This document shows positions 46,504 through 58,695 of a stretch of DNA of 64,000 bases, piece by piece (within the stretch, counting starts at the first letter, position 1; each line of letters starts with the position of its first letter). The stretch covers positions 51,645,501 to 51,709,500 of the forward strand of contig NC_134108.1 of the NCBI RefSeq assembly GCF_040939455.1. Reading direction: 5' to 3'. The notes under the pieces were generated by a model, which worked only from the letters and a program-made list of their open reading frames with translations, was not told the origin of the DNA and did not search any database. A program made the position numbers and the translations under genes. Origin of the DNA: Microcebus murinus (taxonomy: Eukaryota > Chordata > Mammalia > Primates > Cheirogaleidae).

Positions 46504-46886
46504 TGGAGTACTATTCAGCTCTAAGAAACAATGGTGATATAGCACACCTTATATTTTCCTGGTTAGAGCTGGAACCCATACTACTAAGTGAAGTATCCCA
46601 AGAATGGAAAAACAAGCACCAGATATATTCTCCAGCAAACTGGTATTAACTGAGTAGCACCTAAGTGGACACATAGGTGCTACAGTAATAGGGTATTGGG
46701 CAGGTGGGAGGGGGAGGGGGGTGGGTATATACATACATAGTGAGTGAGATGTGCACCATCTGGGGGATGGTCATGATGGAGACTCAGACTTTTGGGGGGA
46801 GGGGGGGAAATGGGCATTTATTGAAACCTTAAAATCTGTACCCCCATAATATACCAAAATAAAAAAAATAATTAAAAAAAAAAAAA
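46504..46886 (+). mobile_element. 5'-truncated young strepsirrhine L1 with TSD
   Basis: Same ORF2 C-terminus and 3' UTR as the copy at 36487-36879, truncated about 18 bases further in. ORF2 ends S-P-A-N-W-Y at about 46647. G-rich runs occur at about 46705-46722 and 46793-46806, then the 'tgtacccccataatatacc' terminus and A-rich tail. Flanked by aaaaacccttactgg at 46489-46503 and about 46887-46902. Confidence 0.96.
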
Positions 46887-46902
46887 AAAAACCCTTACTG
46901 GG

Positions 46903-48735
46903 GTAGGGGTATGACAAGAATAAAAAGTAACAAACATTTATTGAACAAAAAATACAGGAGGGAAGAGGGATGGTGCCTGCAGGGGTTAGCTGTGAGTAAG
47001 GAGGGACATACAATCGCCCTGTGCTTAAGGCCCCATGAGGGAAGTGAAGCCTTTTCTATCTTTCCTGGGTATGAAAGGCAGGTTATAGGATTATCTTCCT
47101 TGACTTCTTTTTCCTTCCTCACTTCTTCCAGTATTGATATCACAATGTTTCTTTCCATTCAGAGTTCAAAGCATTGTGTAATTCCAATGACAATCTCACT
47201 TTGGAAATCTGATAATTCAATATGTCCTATAAACCCCTATAATTTCATACTGCCAATTAATTAATTTGCATATCAGTTCTTAGATTTCATTGTATTGGCC
47301 CCTGCAGAATTGTTTTAACTAAATTATATTCCAGGTCAATATTAGGGACTATAAGAAACATCGCCAAGAAATTTGTTTGGTCTATTTTAAGAAATTGTCA
47401 ATAACATTATTCTTAATTCATAGAATTCTCTTAATGAGGATGCTCAGAGAGAATTCCATTTTGAGTACTAAGAAGTGTAGTAACTCTCCTGATGGGCCTA
47501 TGTTTATCTTAAGGACTGAACTTTATAATTAGACCTTTTCCCTTTTGGTAACAGTGTTAGAAAACACAGCCACATTTGACACCTAATCATACTAGTGGGT
47601 AGGCTGTCATGATCAGCTGGTTTAGCCGTATTCCTTATTAACTTGGGTTCCACCTTTGTTTTTTTCTTTCTTGTTTTACTATAAGTCATGCTACTTTGTC
47701 ATATCTTACATCCCCTGGTAAACCCTTGAAATCCTTACTAGATTAAAATACAATTACAAGAGTAGAAGGGAAGGAAAGAGAGGAAACAAAAGTAGAGTTA
47801 TTGTCTCCAAATTCCAATTTACTTTAATCAATGTCAAAATCACCTTGTTTCAAAATCAACCCTTTTTAACTCTGTCTCCTCTAAAGAAGAAGGCTCCAGG
47901 TGCCCCAGGGGAGGCCCCTGGAGAGCCAGTGGGTCACAGGGGAGTGTCTGCAACCTTGTTTGGGGTCAGAGTTTGAACTCACGCTATTTCCCATTCTAAG
48001 CAAAGGTGGCACTGACCCCTACCATCAGCAGTAAGTGCTCTGCAAGCTGCTCCTCAGCAGAGGTGAATGATATGCTATGTGAGCTCATACCTGCTCTCAC
48101 CTGGTACCTGCCCGGCCAACACTGCACAACTGCAGGAAGATCTGCTTTGTTAGAAATGCAGTTTATGAACAAGGAAGCTTTTCTTTTCCTTTGCGCAAAG
48201 CTGACTGGCCACACATAGGGATGGGAACCACAATGATGCCCCATGTATTTGCTAATCGTGAAAATTCACCAGCCCAGATAGTCATCTACTATGTGGCTCT
48301 AAGTAGTGTATTTGTTGTTTGGAACACGTAGGAGATTGAATATGAAAAACTACACAAGGAAGTGATCTGTGACAAACTTGCCAAATATGAACAATAGATG
48401 TAGAAATAAAGAAGTGATCAGAGGAAAAACGTGTGACTAATTGTATGATACATTCATATCAGAGCCCTGTTAGAAATCCCTTCATACCAGCACCTTTTGT
48501 CTGTTTTGTTTCATGGTTTTTCAGGAAATAAAGTCCAGCCTTCCATAGCTATTTGTATTATTCTAGTCCGTGTAAATTTCATTTACATATTTACAAATAT
48601 AAAAGGATTGGGACTTTACACATCTGCCATATTTGGTTCTACACAGTAAATGATTACTTATTATTTATGCAAAGGATAAGTTTGGAACATGAGTTCAAAT
48701 ATTTATAAAAAGCATAAGTATAATATAGAGAAATG
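46903..48735. other. unassigned stretch
   Basis: No family recognised. Short overlapping frames at 46771-47264 on both strands look incidental. Confidence 0.45.
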
Positions 48736-48737
48736 AA

Positions 48738-48830
48738 CATTAAACTAGAGAGAGCTGAGTTCTGGCCCCAGCTCTGCCACCAGGCAGCTGGGTGCCCTTG
48801 GGACGTACCTTTCAGGATTTCAGTCTCCTA
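48738..48830 (+). repeat. MIR head fragment
   Basis: 'agagctgagttctggcccca' and 'gctctgccaccaggcagctg' match the MIR tRNA-like head and core start. Confidence 0.7.
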
Positions 48831-48849
48831 ATCCCAATTGGGCTAGATC

Positions 48850-48982
48850 TGGAGTTCTCCAACTTTAAGGACTACCTAGAGAGGTTGATTAAGATGCAGA
48901 TTCCTGGGTCCTACTTCAGATCTACCAAATTTGAAGTTTTGGAGGTGGAACAGGAATCTGATTTTTTTCCCCCAGTGATTTT
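48850..48982 (+). mobile_element. MER5A-type hAT transposon, left part
   Basis: 'ggagttctccaactttaagg' and 'aagatgcagattcctgggtc' match the MER5A order. It is interrupted at 48983 by an AluL and resumes at 49322. Confidence 0.75.
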
Positions 48983-49321
<339 letters not shown>

Positions 49322-49378
49322 CCCCCAGTGATTTTGATTTGAATATTTAAGTAACACATTTTGAGAAATAGTAGACTA
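49322..49378 (+). mobile_element. MER5A-type hAT transposon, right part
   Basis: After the second TSD copy, 'aacacattttgagaaatagt' is the decayed terminal inverted repeat matching the left end 'ctggagttctccaacttta'. Confidence 0.65.
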
Positions 49379-50330
49379 TCTGACCTGTTCACATACTTTT
49401 TAAAGAAATCCATAAAATTCTGGTTCCATGACTAAATCAAGTTGAATTCACAATCTCCTTTCCAAAGAAAAGCTACCTCAAGAGTCTGTCTGCCTACTTG
49501 ATTACTTATCTGCCTTTCATGGACATAGAGATATAAAAAAAAATTGCAGGATTTCCCATTAGCCCTACTTGGATAACAATAATTTTGTAGCAAGCATATT
49601 ACTTAATAGTAATAAAGTCATGATGCCTTAATTATAATTTTCTTTTGCAATGTAGCTAACTCAAGGATGATGATTCACCAGGTCATATTATAGTTAATAA
49701 TAATTTTTTATAATAATCACAAGTACCTGAATTATTAAAGGTATTCTGCTGGTTTTGCATATCAGTAGTATAGAAACCATCTCCAAACACTTAGCTTTTA
49801 ATTCTGGTATAAACATTAAAAATAAAATCTAAGTTATTAAAAATAGAAAACAAAGCTATAATTTTAACAGAGATGACATATATTTGTCCACTATCTTAAA
49901 AACAATTGGTATATAGATAGACTTTTAAAAGTCAACTTCACGTAAAAAGCAAAAGAGAGTTTTCACAAAACTTTGTTGATGCTGAATGAACAAAAATGTA
50001 ATGCTCATGCCAAACATTTTATTTCAAAGCCCAGATGTTTTAAAATCTGTCAGAGATGCTGCTGATAACTGGTTTGACTTTTCCATAGAAGCAGGCAGAA
50101 AATTCTGTATCTCCTAACATGTTTTTACAACACATCAGAGAACTTGCCTTCTCTATCAAAAGAAGAGTTTCCTCAAAATAAATCATATTCCACGTGTAGT
50201 TTCACCCTTTGCAACACCAAGACAAAGTCCTCATGGATACTACTCCCTTTAAAGTACTATGTCCCAGGTGTAGCCAGTAATTAGGCCCTGCAATTTTGAC
50301 TACTGACCGCACGTGCACTGTCAACATGGG
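49379..50330. other. unassigned AT-rich stretch
   Basis: No feature recognised. Confidence 0.45.
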
Positions 50331-50334
50331 TTTT

Positions 50335-51010
50335 TGCAATGTCCGTGGCCGGCCTCCCAGATCCGAGGGTAATAAGTGCTCAGGGGCCTGCCCCTCCCTG
50401 GCTGCTACATGCCATTGTGTTTAGAGGTAGACAGGAAATTGCCACAGCTGAGGAGGTCAGCTTATTGCTTCCTGGTGTACAGCTCCAGTGTCCCTTAGTG
50501 GTGTTTCCTTCTAGAAGTGAGTAGCTATCTATCTTCCCTTGATGCACCACAATGCAGTCACTTAGTTATACTCCTCTGGCAGTACCACTGTAACTAGGTT
50601 ATGGCAGATGCTGTCTGTGCCCTGCCTATATCCCATCAAGCCTGGGACAGTGGAACTTCTCGCCACCTGGGGGCTTTCTGGCCAGTAGGAGCCCATACTG
50701 CCCAAGGCAGAAAGTGTCAGAGAAACAGTACCTGCAGGAGCAGCCCTTAACCAATGACTGGCAGAACTTGGCCTTTTAATACTACAGTTTCCCTTCCTCA
50801 AGGATAGAATAGCTCTGAATTCTGCAATGACGTCCAGAATTTCCCAAGGGGATCAACCTCCATTTACCAACAAGAGAAACTATCACTCTAATTCCCCCTT
50901 TATTGGCTGGCTTTACATCCTCACTTCCCACAGGTATTTCCTGGATTACACCTGTACTTTAATTCTCATCGTAGAGTCTGCTTCCAGCAGAAGTCACCTA
51001 ATGCAATCTC
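50335..51010 (+). mobile_element. ancient ERVL-related LTR (MLT2-like)
   Basis: The succession 'ggcctgcccctccctggctg', 'tggcagaacttggcctttta', 'atagctctgaattctgcaat', 'caacctccatttaccaacaa', 'aattccccctttattggctg' and 'gtagagtctgcttccagcag' follows a known mammalian ERVL-type LTR layout. It is solo, with no internal region detected. Confidence 0.65.
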
Positions 51011-51224
51011 CTTGGGAACCTTCTCTGAGTAAAACTGTCTTTTACTGGACATGATTTTTAGCACTTAGGATTGACTGGCATATAAATGTTGGAGATAACA
51101 TTTTTCTTTGTTTGTTAATGCCCTTCAATCTCCCCAAGAGCAAGTTGGAATCTCTAGACAAACAATATAAAATCTGGAAAGAGATAGAAAAAGATCACTC
51201 ATTCTTCCACTGGTTCATAGTTGA
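51011..51224. other. unassigned stretch
   Basis: No feature recognised. Confidence 0.45.
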
Positions 51225-51335
51225 AAGAACTGAGTTCCAAAGATGTTAGAGGATTTATTTATATAAGGTAACGACAGCCAGGAAATGGCTGAACCTGGAA
51301 CAGAAATTAGATATTTTGATCACAAAACACTGTGC
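51225..51335 (-). repeat. MIR fragment
   Basis: 'aaggtaacgacagccaggaa' and 'atggctgaacctggaacaga' match reverse MIR. Confidence 0.55.
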
Positions 51336-51885
51336 TTCAAACCTTCAAAAAAAATCCATATGCTATTTTATTAAGTCAAAAGAGTACATAGAAGCCAGAC
51401 ATAGAAATTTCCTGAGTCTTTTTTTTTTTTCTTTGCCTGAATTTTTGTCATTAGTAAGGACTTCTAGGCTTCCAATTGGAGTGTTTGGACATATCTCAGT
51501 TTATTTTTTATGATCCTATGCTAAATTAGTAAGGTGATGATCAAGACACAAATGTATTAATCTTAAGAGATTCCTCAAAACAGCATTGATATTTTTACCC
51601 TTTCATGTTATGTGTCTACATTAAGTGCATAACTTTGGCAGTTTTCTTCTTTCCCTTTGACAATAGTCCAGCATGTATAAAGTTTCTACTCAGAATGGGT
51701 TTAGAAACATCTTAACTTTGATGGCTCTCTACTTTTCACTAAGGGTAGCCCCATTGAAAAGGGTGGAAATAATTATTTATCATTACGACCAATTCAACTT
51801 CCATATGCATTAGACACTGCTGTTTATTATCTTATGACAAATTTTCCTTCAAAAATTATAAACTAAAATATATAATTCAGAGAAC
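51336..51885. other. unassigned stretch
   Basis: AT-rich with no feature recognised. Confidence 0.45.
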
Positions 51886-51889
51886 TTGA

Positions 51890-52035
51890 AAACTAGAACA
51901 AACCTTACAATGAAAGACTGAATTCACCCTTCCTACTACAACTGAGGAATCAAAGCCTCAAGAAAGTCGAGTGATTTCACCAAATTAACAGAGCTAATAG
52001 TAGATATTCAAGTCTTTGGATTTCTGGCTTAGTTT
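51890..52035 (-). repeat. MIR fragment
   Basis: 'aactgaggaatcaaagcctc', 'tcaccaaattaacagagcta' and 'attcaagtctttggatttct' match reverse MIR at moderate divergence. Confidence 0.65.
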
Positions 52036-52945
52036 TCTTTCCTAAAATTATTATTATTATTGATCTTCTTTTCTGAATTCATCTCCATTATTGGAACACA
52101 AAAGAAATCCCAAAGGTTGGGCTAGAAACAGCTAACATCACCTGATCATGCTCTCCTCTCTGTGCTAATAAACCATCAGAGTCATCTAAGTGGCTACTCC
52201 ATTTGCCCTCTGATCCCCCACCAAGCTCGGAAGCTGCAGGGAACTTGGATTTCAGCTACTCTAGGCTCCTGACCCATATGCCAAAACCCTGGCCTTTGGG
52301 CTCCAGAATCTCTTGGGAATTCAAATAACGGCTTTTACAAATCACAAGTTCCCAAAGGAAATTACTGTAATGATATTTGAAATTGTTCAATATTTGAGCT
52401 TCCCAAATACATTGTGTTCAATGCTACTTGAATTTCCACTTGAAAAAAAAAACTGAACATGCATGTTAGGACATAATCATGAACAGTTCTAATCAGAAAG
52501 ATGTTGGATGGGGTAACAATGTCTGGGTTTTGCTCAATTGAAGTCGTACAAGTCAGGGCGGTGTCTCTGGTTATCAAACTCCAAACATGGAAATGCCCTG
52601 GAGACCAATGCATTTCAAAAGAGCAAAAAGTAGGTAACAAACTGTGGAATCAATGGCCAGCCATTTATTTTCTACATATAGAATTTTCTTAGATACATTA
52701 TATTACAATTTTAATATTAATAATAGTGTGGCCTTTAATTAGAATGTAAAAATCATTATCTTACTTTAGTAATCAAATTAATATTTTTCAACTTCTACTT
52801 TCATATCATTTTACTCCATTAATTTTACCCATGTTAAGTAAAAAAAAAAAAAAGGGAAGGAGGAATAGGACGGACATTGCAATAAATCAGTACAGGTACA
52901 AAACATTTTTTTCTCTTTCTGTATTTGTGAAAATAGCATTGGCTA
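52036..52945. other. unassigned stretch
   Basis: No feature recognised. Confidence 0.45.
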
Positions 52946-52949
52946 CAGT

Positions 52950-53088
52950 GCAAAGAGCATCAGCTAACATTCTGGAATCCTGGGATACAGTCCTGACTCT
53001 CATCAAACAACTTCTTACGTCAATTGCTTAATCTGTGAAATGGAGACAACAAAACCTAACTACCTCTCAAAATTATCTGGTGAGCCCA
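52950..53088 (+). repeat. MIR
   Basis: 'ctggaatcctgggatacagt' and 'gcttaatctgtgaaatggag' follow MIR plus orientation with decay. Confidence 0.6.
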
Positions 53089-53655
53089 TGTGTGCTTCCC
53101 CTGTGAAATATGTCGTGTCTGGAAGAGAAAGGCAACTTGGTGGTGGCTGAGGAGAAAACATGGGCGTGTGCGTCCAGTTCCAATTCTCTCCACAAGTATC
53201 GGGGCAGCAGAAGACGGAGGTGAGTGGGCTAGAACAAGGAGGGAGCCCTCCCTGCTGCAGAGCAGCAGCAGCAGGATCCACAGGTCCCCACACTCCACCT
53301 CAGCGCTTTGCATGGGCAGGTGGGTGGTTGTGCCTTGCACCAGCGTTAGACCAGAATTGCAGAGATGTTTCAGAAACAGGTGGAGAAGGTGGGGAGGCAT
53401 GGCCAGAGAAGAGATTGGAATGGGAAAAAGGTAGGGAAAAGTGAATCCTGACAGGCTATCCACTGACCTCCGAGAAGACCAGAGGAAAAGAGAAAATAAT
53501 GTTCAAGGCTTCCAGAAAAGAAGTGTTGAGAGCAGGGCAAGGGAAGAGCCAAGGGGTGACGGAGCTTTCCTGTGCCTGAGGCTGCCCACTGCTCGCCACC
53601 CTTTCAACTTGGTTCCAAGGGAGCCTCTCCACAGCCTGGTTCAGGGCCAGGCAGG
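53089..53655. other. G+C-richer block with overlapping frames on both strands
   Basis: This G+C-rich island holds chance-length frames (114-135 codons) on both strands with no recognisable domain. A donor-like sequence (cggag|gtgagt) lies at about 53216-53226 without a matching acceptor. It could be an undetected regulatory element; no gene is called. Confidence 0.3.
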
Positions 53656-53659
53656 CTGG

Positions 53660-53780
53660 CATCATCCCCATTGTAGTGAAGGATTCCTTGAGGCACAAAG
53701 AACTGATGTGATTTGCCCGAAGTCACCTAATTTATAACCAAGAAATCTAGGATTAAAATTCAAGCCCTCTCATTTGGTTA
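53660..53780 (-). repeat. MIR fragment
   Basis: 'gatttgcccgaagtcaccta' and 'aggattaaaattcaagccct' are the reverse complement of the MIR core and head. Confidence 0.72.
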
Positions 53781-54080
53781 CCAGTAAGTTTTTGTTTTCG
53801 TCTTTTCTTTTCCACCATTACTGGTCATTAGTATAATAAATGATAGGAATTTTGTATGTTGAATTTTAAGTAAATTATCCTTATTTTATCCCTGTGGCAG
53901 AATATACTAAGAGTAATTCACATTTCTAAGAGCATGAAATATAATACAAATATCAAATCAATAAAGACATTTCTTCAAATAGAAAAAAATTATTTTAAAA
54001 AAGAAAAGGACTAGAACTTTTGAGTAACCCAGTGAGTCCTGGACTAAGTCTCAATATTCTGTCAGTCAAGAGTCCTTTCA

Positions 54081-54417
54081 GGCCGGGCGCTGTGGCTCAC
54101 GCCTGTAATCCTAGCTCTTGGGAGGCCGAGGCGGGTGGATTGCTCAAGGTCAGGAGTTCAAAACCAGCCTGAGCAAGAGCGAGACCCCGTCTCTACTATA
54201 AATAGAAAGAAATTAATTGGCCAACTGATATATATATAAAAAAATTAGCCGGGCATGGTGGCGCATGCCTGTAGTCCCAGCTACCCGGGAGGCTGAGGCA
54301 GAAGGATCACTCGAGCCCAGGAGTTTGAGGTTGCTGTGAGCTAGGCTGACGCCACGGCACTCACTCTAGCCTGGGCAACAAAGCGAGACTCTGTCTCAAA
54401 AAAAAAAAAAAAAAAAA
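54081..54417 (+). mobile_element. AluL, full length, with perfect TSD
   Basis: Very similar to the copy at 20342 (ggccgggcgctgtggctcac; 'ctagctcttgggaggc'; linker with gatatatatataaa). A-run of about 20. Flanks repeat aagagtcctttca at 54068-54080 and 54418-54430 (13 of 13). Confidence 0.98.
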
Positions 54418-54430
54418 AAGAGTCCTTTCA

Positions 54431-55599
54431 GTGATAACTTGGTAGACACAGAAGACATTATCATTTGATTTAAAAGATCTGTGAAGTATTAACAGCCTCT
54501 AGTAAGTTTGATGATCAGTTTGGCATTTGTTCTGAAAAATTGCAGATTGAGAACTGAAGCAAAATAGAATAAAGTTATCTCCTTGCTACATGCTTTGTGT
54601 CTCATTTAAGGACTGAAAAGGTTATTGCTCATATATGGGAGAATGCCAAAAACCTAGTACCCATTCGGCTCACAAAATCCTGAGAGTGCTTTGTACAAGG
54701 GAGCAGTCCTGAGCAAACATGTGGATGAAGAAGTAATATATGTATACAGGACTGTACATATGGATACGCACACTGCCTAAGAACAGGAGGAAAGCATAAG
54801 AGGATTAGCCACAAAAGCCCAGGATGAAAGGGAAATGAAACAATTGAACTAATGATATCCAAATAAAACAGGAGAAACTGGAAACATTGGCAGGGAAGGT
54901 ATCATCCTTGTTCAACACAGTGCACAGAAGAATTTACAGCTCCCTTCTTTCTGTTCCAGTAACAATTTACTTATATATCTCTAAGAGTATTTTAATTTTT
55001 CAATCTTTCCATTTTTCACTAACAGCAGCTCAGACCTGAACTAATTTAACTCTCTTACCTAATTGTGAACTGTCTTTTATCTTTCTGCAGTACAAAGCCC
55101 CAAGCCTAAGCTATAATGAAAAGAGCATGCTACCTAGATTTAGATGTCAGCCAGGATTTCAGCAGAGAACTTGTGGCACACATGGAGATGACTGAAAAGC
55201 GTTTCAAGAACTGACTGATTACGTGATGTGGACAGGTAACGAAAACCAGTAAGGAATGGTAGAGCAGCCCAGGACTCCCCAAAGCAGGAAGCCATTGCCA
55301 CCCCTAGACATAGAGGCAAGGGGAGGGAGCAAGGGAGGAAGTGCTGGAATTGGCAAGATCAGAGCTATAGAAGAGGTCCACCCAGTAAAAACTGTAAGCT
55401 TCAGCGGAGTACAAAACCACTACCAAACTCCAGCCTGACCTCCCACTCCTGCACTGTCCTCCAAAGCCTCCCACTGGCTGAACCTGTGTAGAAGCCAGAG
55501 GGCAAAGAGCTTATTCCAGACAGTTCATAAATACAGCTCTTCGTATACAGAGGAGTGTGGAGAGTGGATCTGGAAGATCACATAGAGAATTTCTGGAGA
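54431..55599. other. unassigned stretch
   Basis: A strong acceptor-like sequence (ttttatctttctgcag) ends at 55091. The sequence after it is open for 34 codons in phase 0 and then stops, with no exon-like end, so no exon is called. Confidence 0.4.
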
Positions 55600-55920
55600 C
55601 TGAGGTTTAAGATGTGGGTAAAGATTTTATACAGAGATCTTCACTACAGCATTCATTATAATAATGAAAAATTAAAAAGGAACCTATATATCCAGCAACA
55701 GGGGAATGAGTAAGATAATTATTTTACTCATTTTAATGAAGTGGGAAGATGCATGTGATATAATGTTAAGTGAAAAATAAAACAAGATACAAACAGCATG
55801 TAAACTGCTGCCTTTGTAATTTCATCTTTAGTGCTAAGTTATATGAAAATATGTACAGAAAGGGAACCGATTGTTAATAGTGCTATCCACAGATAGTAAA
55901 TTTATGGATTATTTTAACTA
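55600..55920 (+). mobile_element. old LINE1 (L1M) fragment
   Basis: 'ctacagcattcattataata', 'aacctatatatccagcaaca' and 'aacaagatacaaacagcatg' match L1M ORF2. It is interrupted at 55921 by a DNA transposon. Confidence 0.8.
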
Positions 55921-56242
55921 CAGTAGTCCCTCTTATCCATGGTTTCAGTTACAGTCAACTACGATCCAAAAATATTACACACAATGAGATATTTTGGGAG
56001 AGAAACAGAGAAAGGGACCAACCACATTCACATAAGTTTTATTATAGTATATTGTTATCATTATTCTAGTTTATTATTACTGTTGTTAATCTCTTACTGT
56101 GCCTAATTTATAAACTTTATCATAGGTGTGTATGTATAGGAAAAAATATGATATATATAGGGTTTGGTACTATCTGAGGTTTCAGGCGTCCACTGGAGGT
56201 CTTGGAATGTATCCCTCCCCAACTCTAAGGGGACGTCTACTG
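55921..56242 (+). mobile_element. Tigger1-type non-autonomous mariner transposon
   Basis: 322 bp with terminal inverted repeats (cagtagtccctc... and ...ggggacgtctactg) and the target TA duplicated at 55919-55920 and 56243-56244. The interior keeps Tigger1 3' sequence ('taatctcttactgtgcctaa', 'tatatagggtttggtactat'). The transposase gene is absent, so it was mobilised in trans. Confidence 0.93.
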
Positions 56243-56293
56243 TACATGGTAAAGCTGCCAAAATAGCTAAGGCAAATGTAGACTATATCAATC

Positions 56294-56374
56294 AATAAAA
56301 AATAAATAAATAAATAAAATAAAATAAATATAAAATAAAATAAATAAATAAAAAATAAAATAAATAAATAAAAG
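56294..56374 (+). repeat. (AAAT)n microsatellite
   Basis: About 80 bp of AAAT/AAAAT units (aaataaataaataaaataaa and similar). Confidence 0.95.
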
Positions 56375-56875
56375 TCTCAATCATAAAAGAACAGTCCCTT
56401 GGGATGTTCACTGGTCTAACCACTTCCAGAGAACTAGAAAGGACATTTTAAAAGTACCACCACCCAATCAAATCTTTTCAGGGAAGACAAAGTGATGCTT
56501 TTGGACCTAGAATCCAACTCACATGAGGAACACAAGAATAAACTCGGTGCATTTATCTACTGCTTTCCACAGTTTGCATCATACTTCCCCCCACCAACTC
56601 TTTAAACAAGTTATATAGAGAGGTCTATATCATTATCTTTAAAAATTTCAACCACTGAAAATATTATGCTTCCCCCCACCCCAAAATGTCATTCAAAATA
56701 AAGACAATTTTAAACTCTATATCAAAATTTGATATCTTGAAATAACACAGACTTTCCAGGCATATCTTAGATTTTTCTCTCTCTTTTATCCCTGCTTTGC
56801 TGATGTCGTAAGCCACATGCTTAATTTACCAAGTGGGTAATACAGCACTGAGTATATATATAAGTACTTAGCACT
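56375..56875. other. unassigned stretch
   Basis: No feature recognised. Confidence 0.45.
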
Positions 56876-56932
56876 AGAATGTATGTATGTATATATGTGT
56901 GTGTGTGTATGTATACATATGTATACTTGGAT
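56876..56932. repeat. (TG/TA)n microsatellite
   Basis: Alternating purine-pyrimidine run including gtgtgtgtgtatgtatacat. Confidence 0.88.
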
Positions 56933-58460
56933 CTTTAGATATAGATATAAATATAATAGAACCATTTATTTAGAGAATTTATATACATATACCTAATTAT
57001 GTATATTCACACAGACACTGACATCATCAACTGTTCTTTGGAATTCCTCTAGCAGTTAACGGTGTTGAGAACTTTCAAGAATTATAAATCCTTCATCCCC
57101 TGTGATGTCTAAATTCTCTCAGCCTCTGTCTTATACAAGTTTGAATATTTTCTCTTCTTTATTATAAGGGTAAGTATAGTAACTGATTATTGTAATGATA
57201 CATGTTGCAGCTTCTCCAGAAGATAGGCGAATGAGACTCAGTTTCCCAACAACAGAACTTGACCTGGTTTGCGAGCCCACATCCCAGGACTGGCACATAT
57301 CGAGTATCCTTAAATGTTTGTTTAATAGATAAATTATATGTGCAGTTTCATTCTCACATTTGGTTGCTTTCCTTAGTGTGACAGATACAGTCACTGAGGA
57401 CCATGCAGCAAGACTGCTTTGGAAAGAGGTAACATCTGTGCAGTTACTTGGGTCACAAATGAAATAAGAAAACCTGATGCTTTAATTACCATTATCACCG
57501 AATAATTGTTTTTAAAAGTAGAGAAAAGTCTATAATAAGAGAGTGTGGTTTAAGATAAGGTAATAAATGTCTGGTTGTACTCTGGAAATTGAACAGTATT
57601 AATGATTATAATCATTTATGCTTTAACTACATTAAATCTAAATACCAGAGCACATACATTTTCAGTCTAGTATAATGGAAAAAGAAACTTACTCTCTTCT
57701 ATGACCTACTGCCATAGAAGATAGTTCTGTGTATATAATAATATAGAAATTAATTAATAATTCTTAAATGTAACTTTAAAAGTCCCTTGAATACATAAAA
57801 GTCAAAATAAAATTCAATTTGCGAGAAATGGACACTGAAGACAACTTTACTAGCTCCTATAAAAACAAAGATTATTCACAAGGTTTTCTTAATCCTGTTA
57901 CAACAAACCATCTAGATCTACATCTTTCAAGCCAACTGTATCTCCTATAAATTTGGAGTTTGGGTCACCACCATTTTCTTTCCTCTTTTGGGGCTGTGAC
58001 TAAGCTTTATACAGAGTGAAAAATCCTCAACATTTTTCACCTTAGATTCCTTTATGTACTCTGTGAATCGCCCCAGCAGCGGCAGTAAGACTTTGTGGTT
58101 TTTAGGCTAGAATGGAAATCAGGTGCAACAGGTTTAGTTAACACTTCAGGGACTGACTCACTGATTCTCCTTATTATAGAATTGTTTCAAGTCAGGGGTT
58201 CTCAGGAAAACAAGGGTGCCCTATTGACTTCACAATGCACATAGATTCTTTGTTACTGGATATTCCCCTCTGTACAATGGGACCAGGTAGGGTGCATATA
58301 ATCAAAAAGAGGAAATACTTCCTTTCTGGTTTATTAATGGTGATGGCTATGAGAGTAAATGGATATCTACATTTCTAGTGGATACTTCTATTCTTCCGCT
58401 AGCTACCTCATGTGCACACACACTCCCTCTACCAACTACTCATTCAGTGAGCTTTAGTTT
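56933..58460. other. unassigned stretch
   Basis: No gene or repeat family recognised. Confidence 0.45.
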
Positions 58461-58464
58461 TTTT

Positions 58465-58695
58465 CATGGTGTGGTGAAAATATTATGAGTTTTGGAGTTA
58501 GAAAGAGCTGGGTTTAAATACTGCTCTGTCATTTACTAGCTAAATCACCTCTTTCAGGTTCTGTTTTCTCAGTTGTAAATATGGGGGTAAAATTATCTAC
58601 TTTGCAGAGCTACTATGAAGATTAAATGAGATACACTGAATATGAAAGCAACAGTCACATAAGAAGTACTCAGTAATTGTTCATGCCCCTTTTCC
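58465..58695 (+). repeat. MIR, nearly full length
   Basis: Plus-orientation MIR: 'gctgggtttaaatactgctc', 'gtcatttactagctaaatca' and 'gaagattaaatgagatacac', ending near 'actcagtaattgttca'. Confidence 0.94.

Noticed and set aside
55078..55235. Possible third exon after the acceptor ttttatctttctgcag
   Set aside because: The phase-0 frame needed to follow 38764-38888 is open for only 34 codons and then stops. The nearest donor-like site (acag|gtaac) lies beyond that stop.
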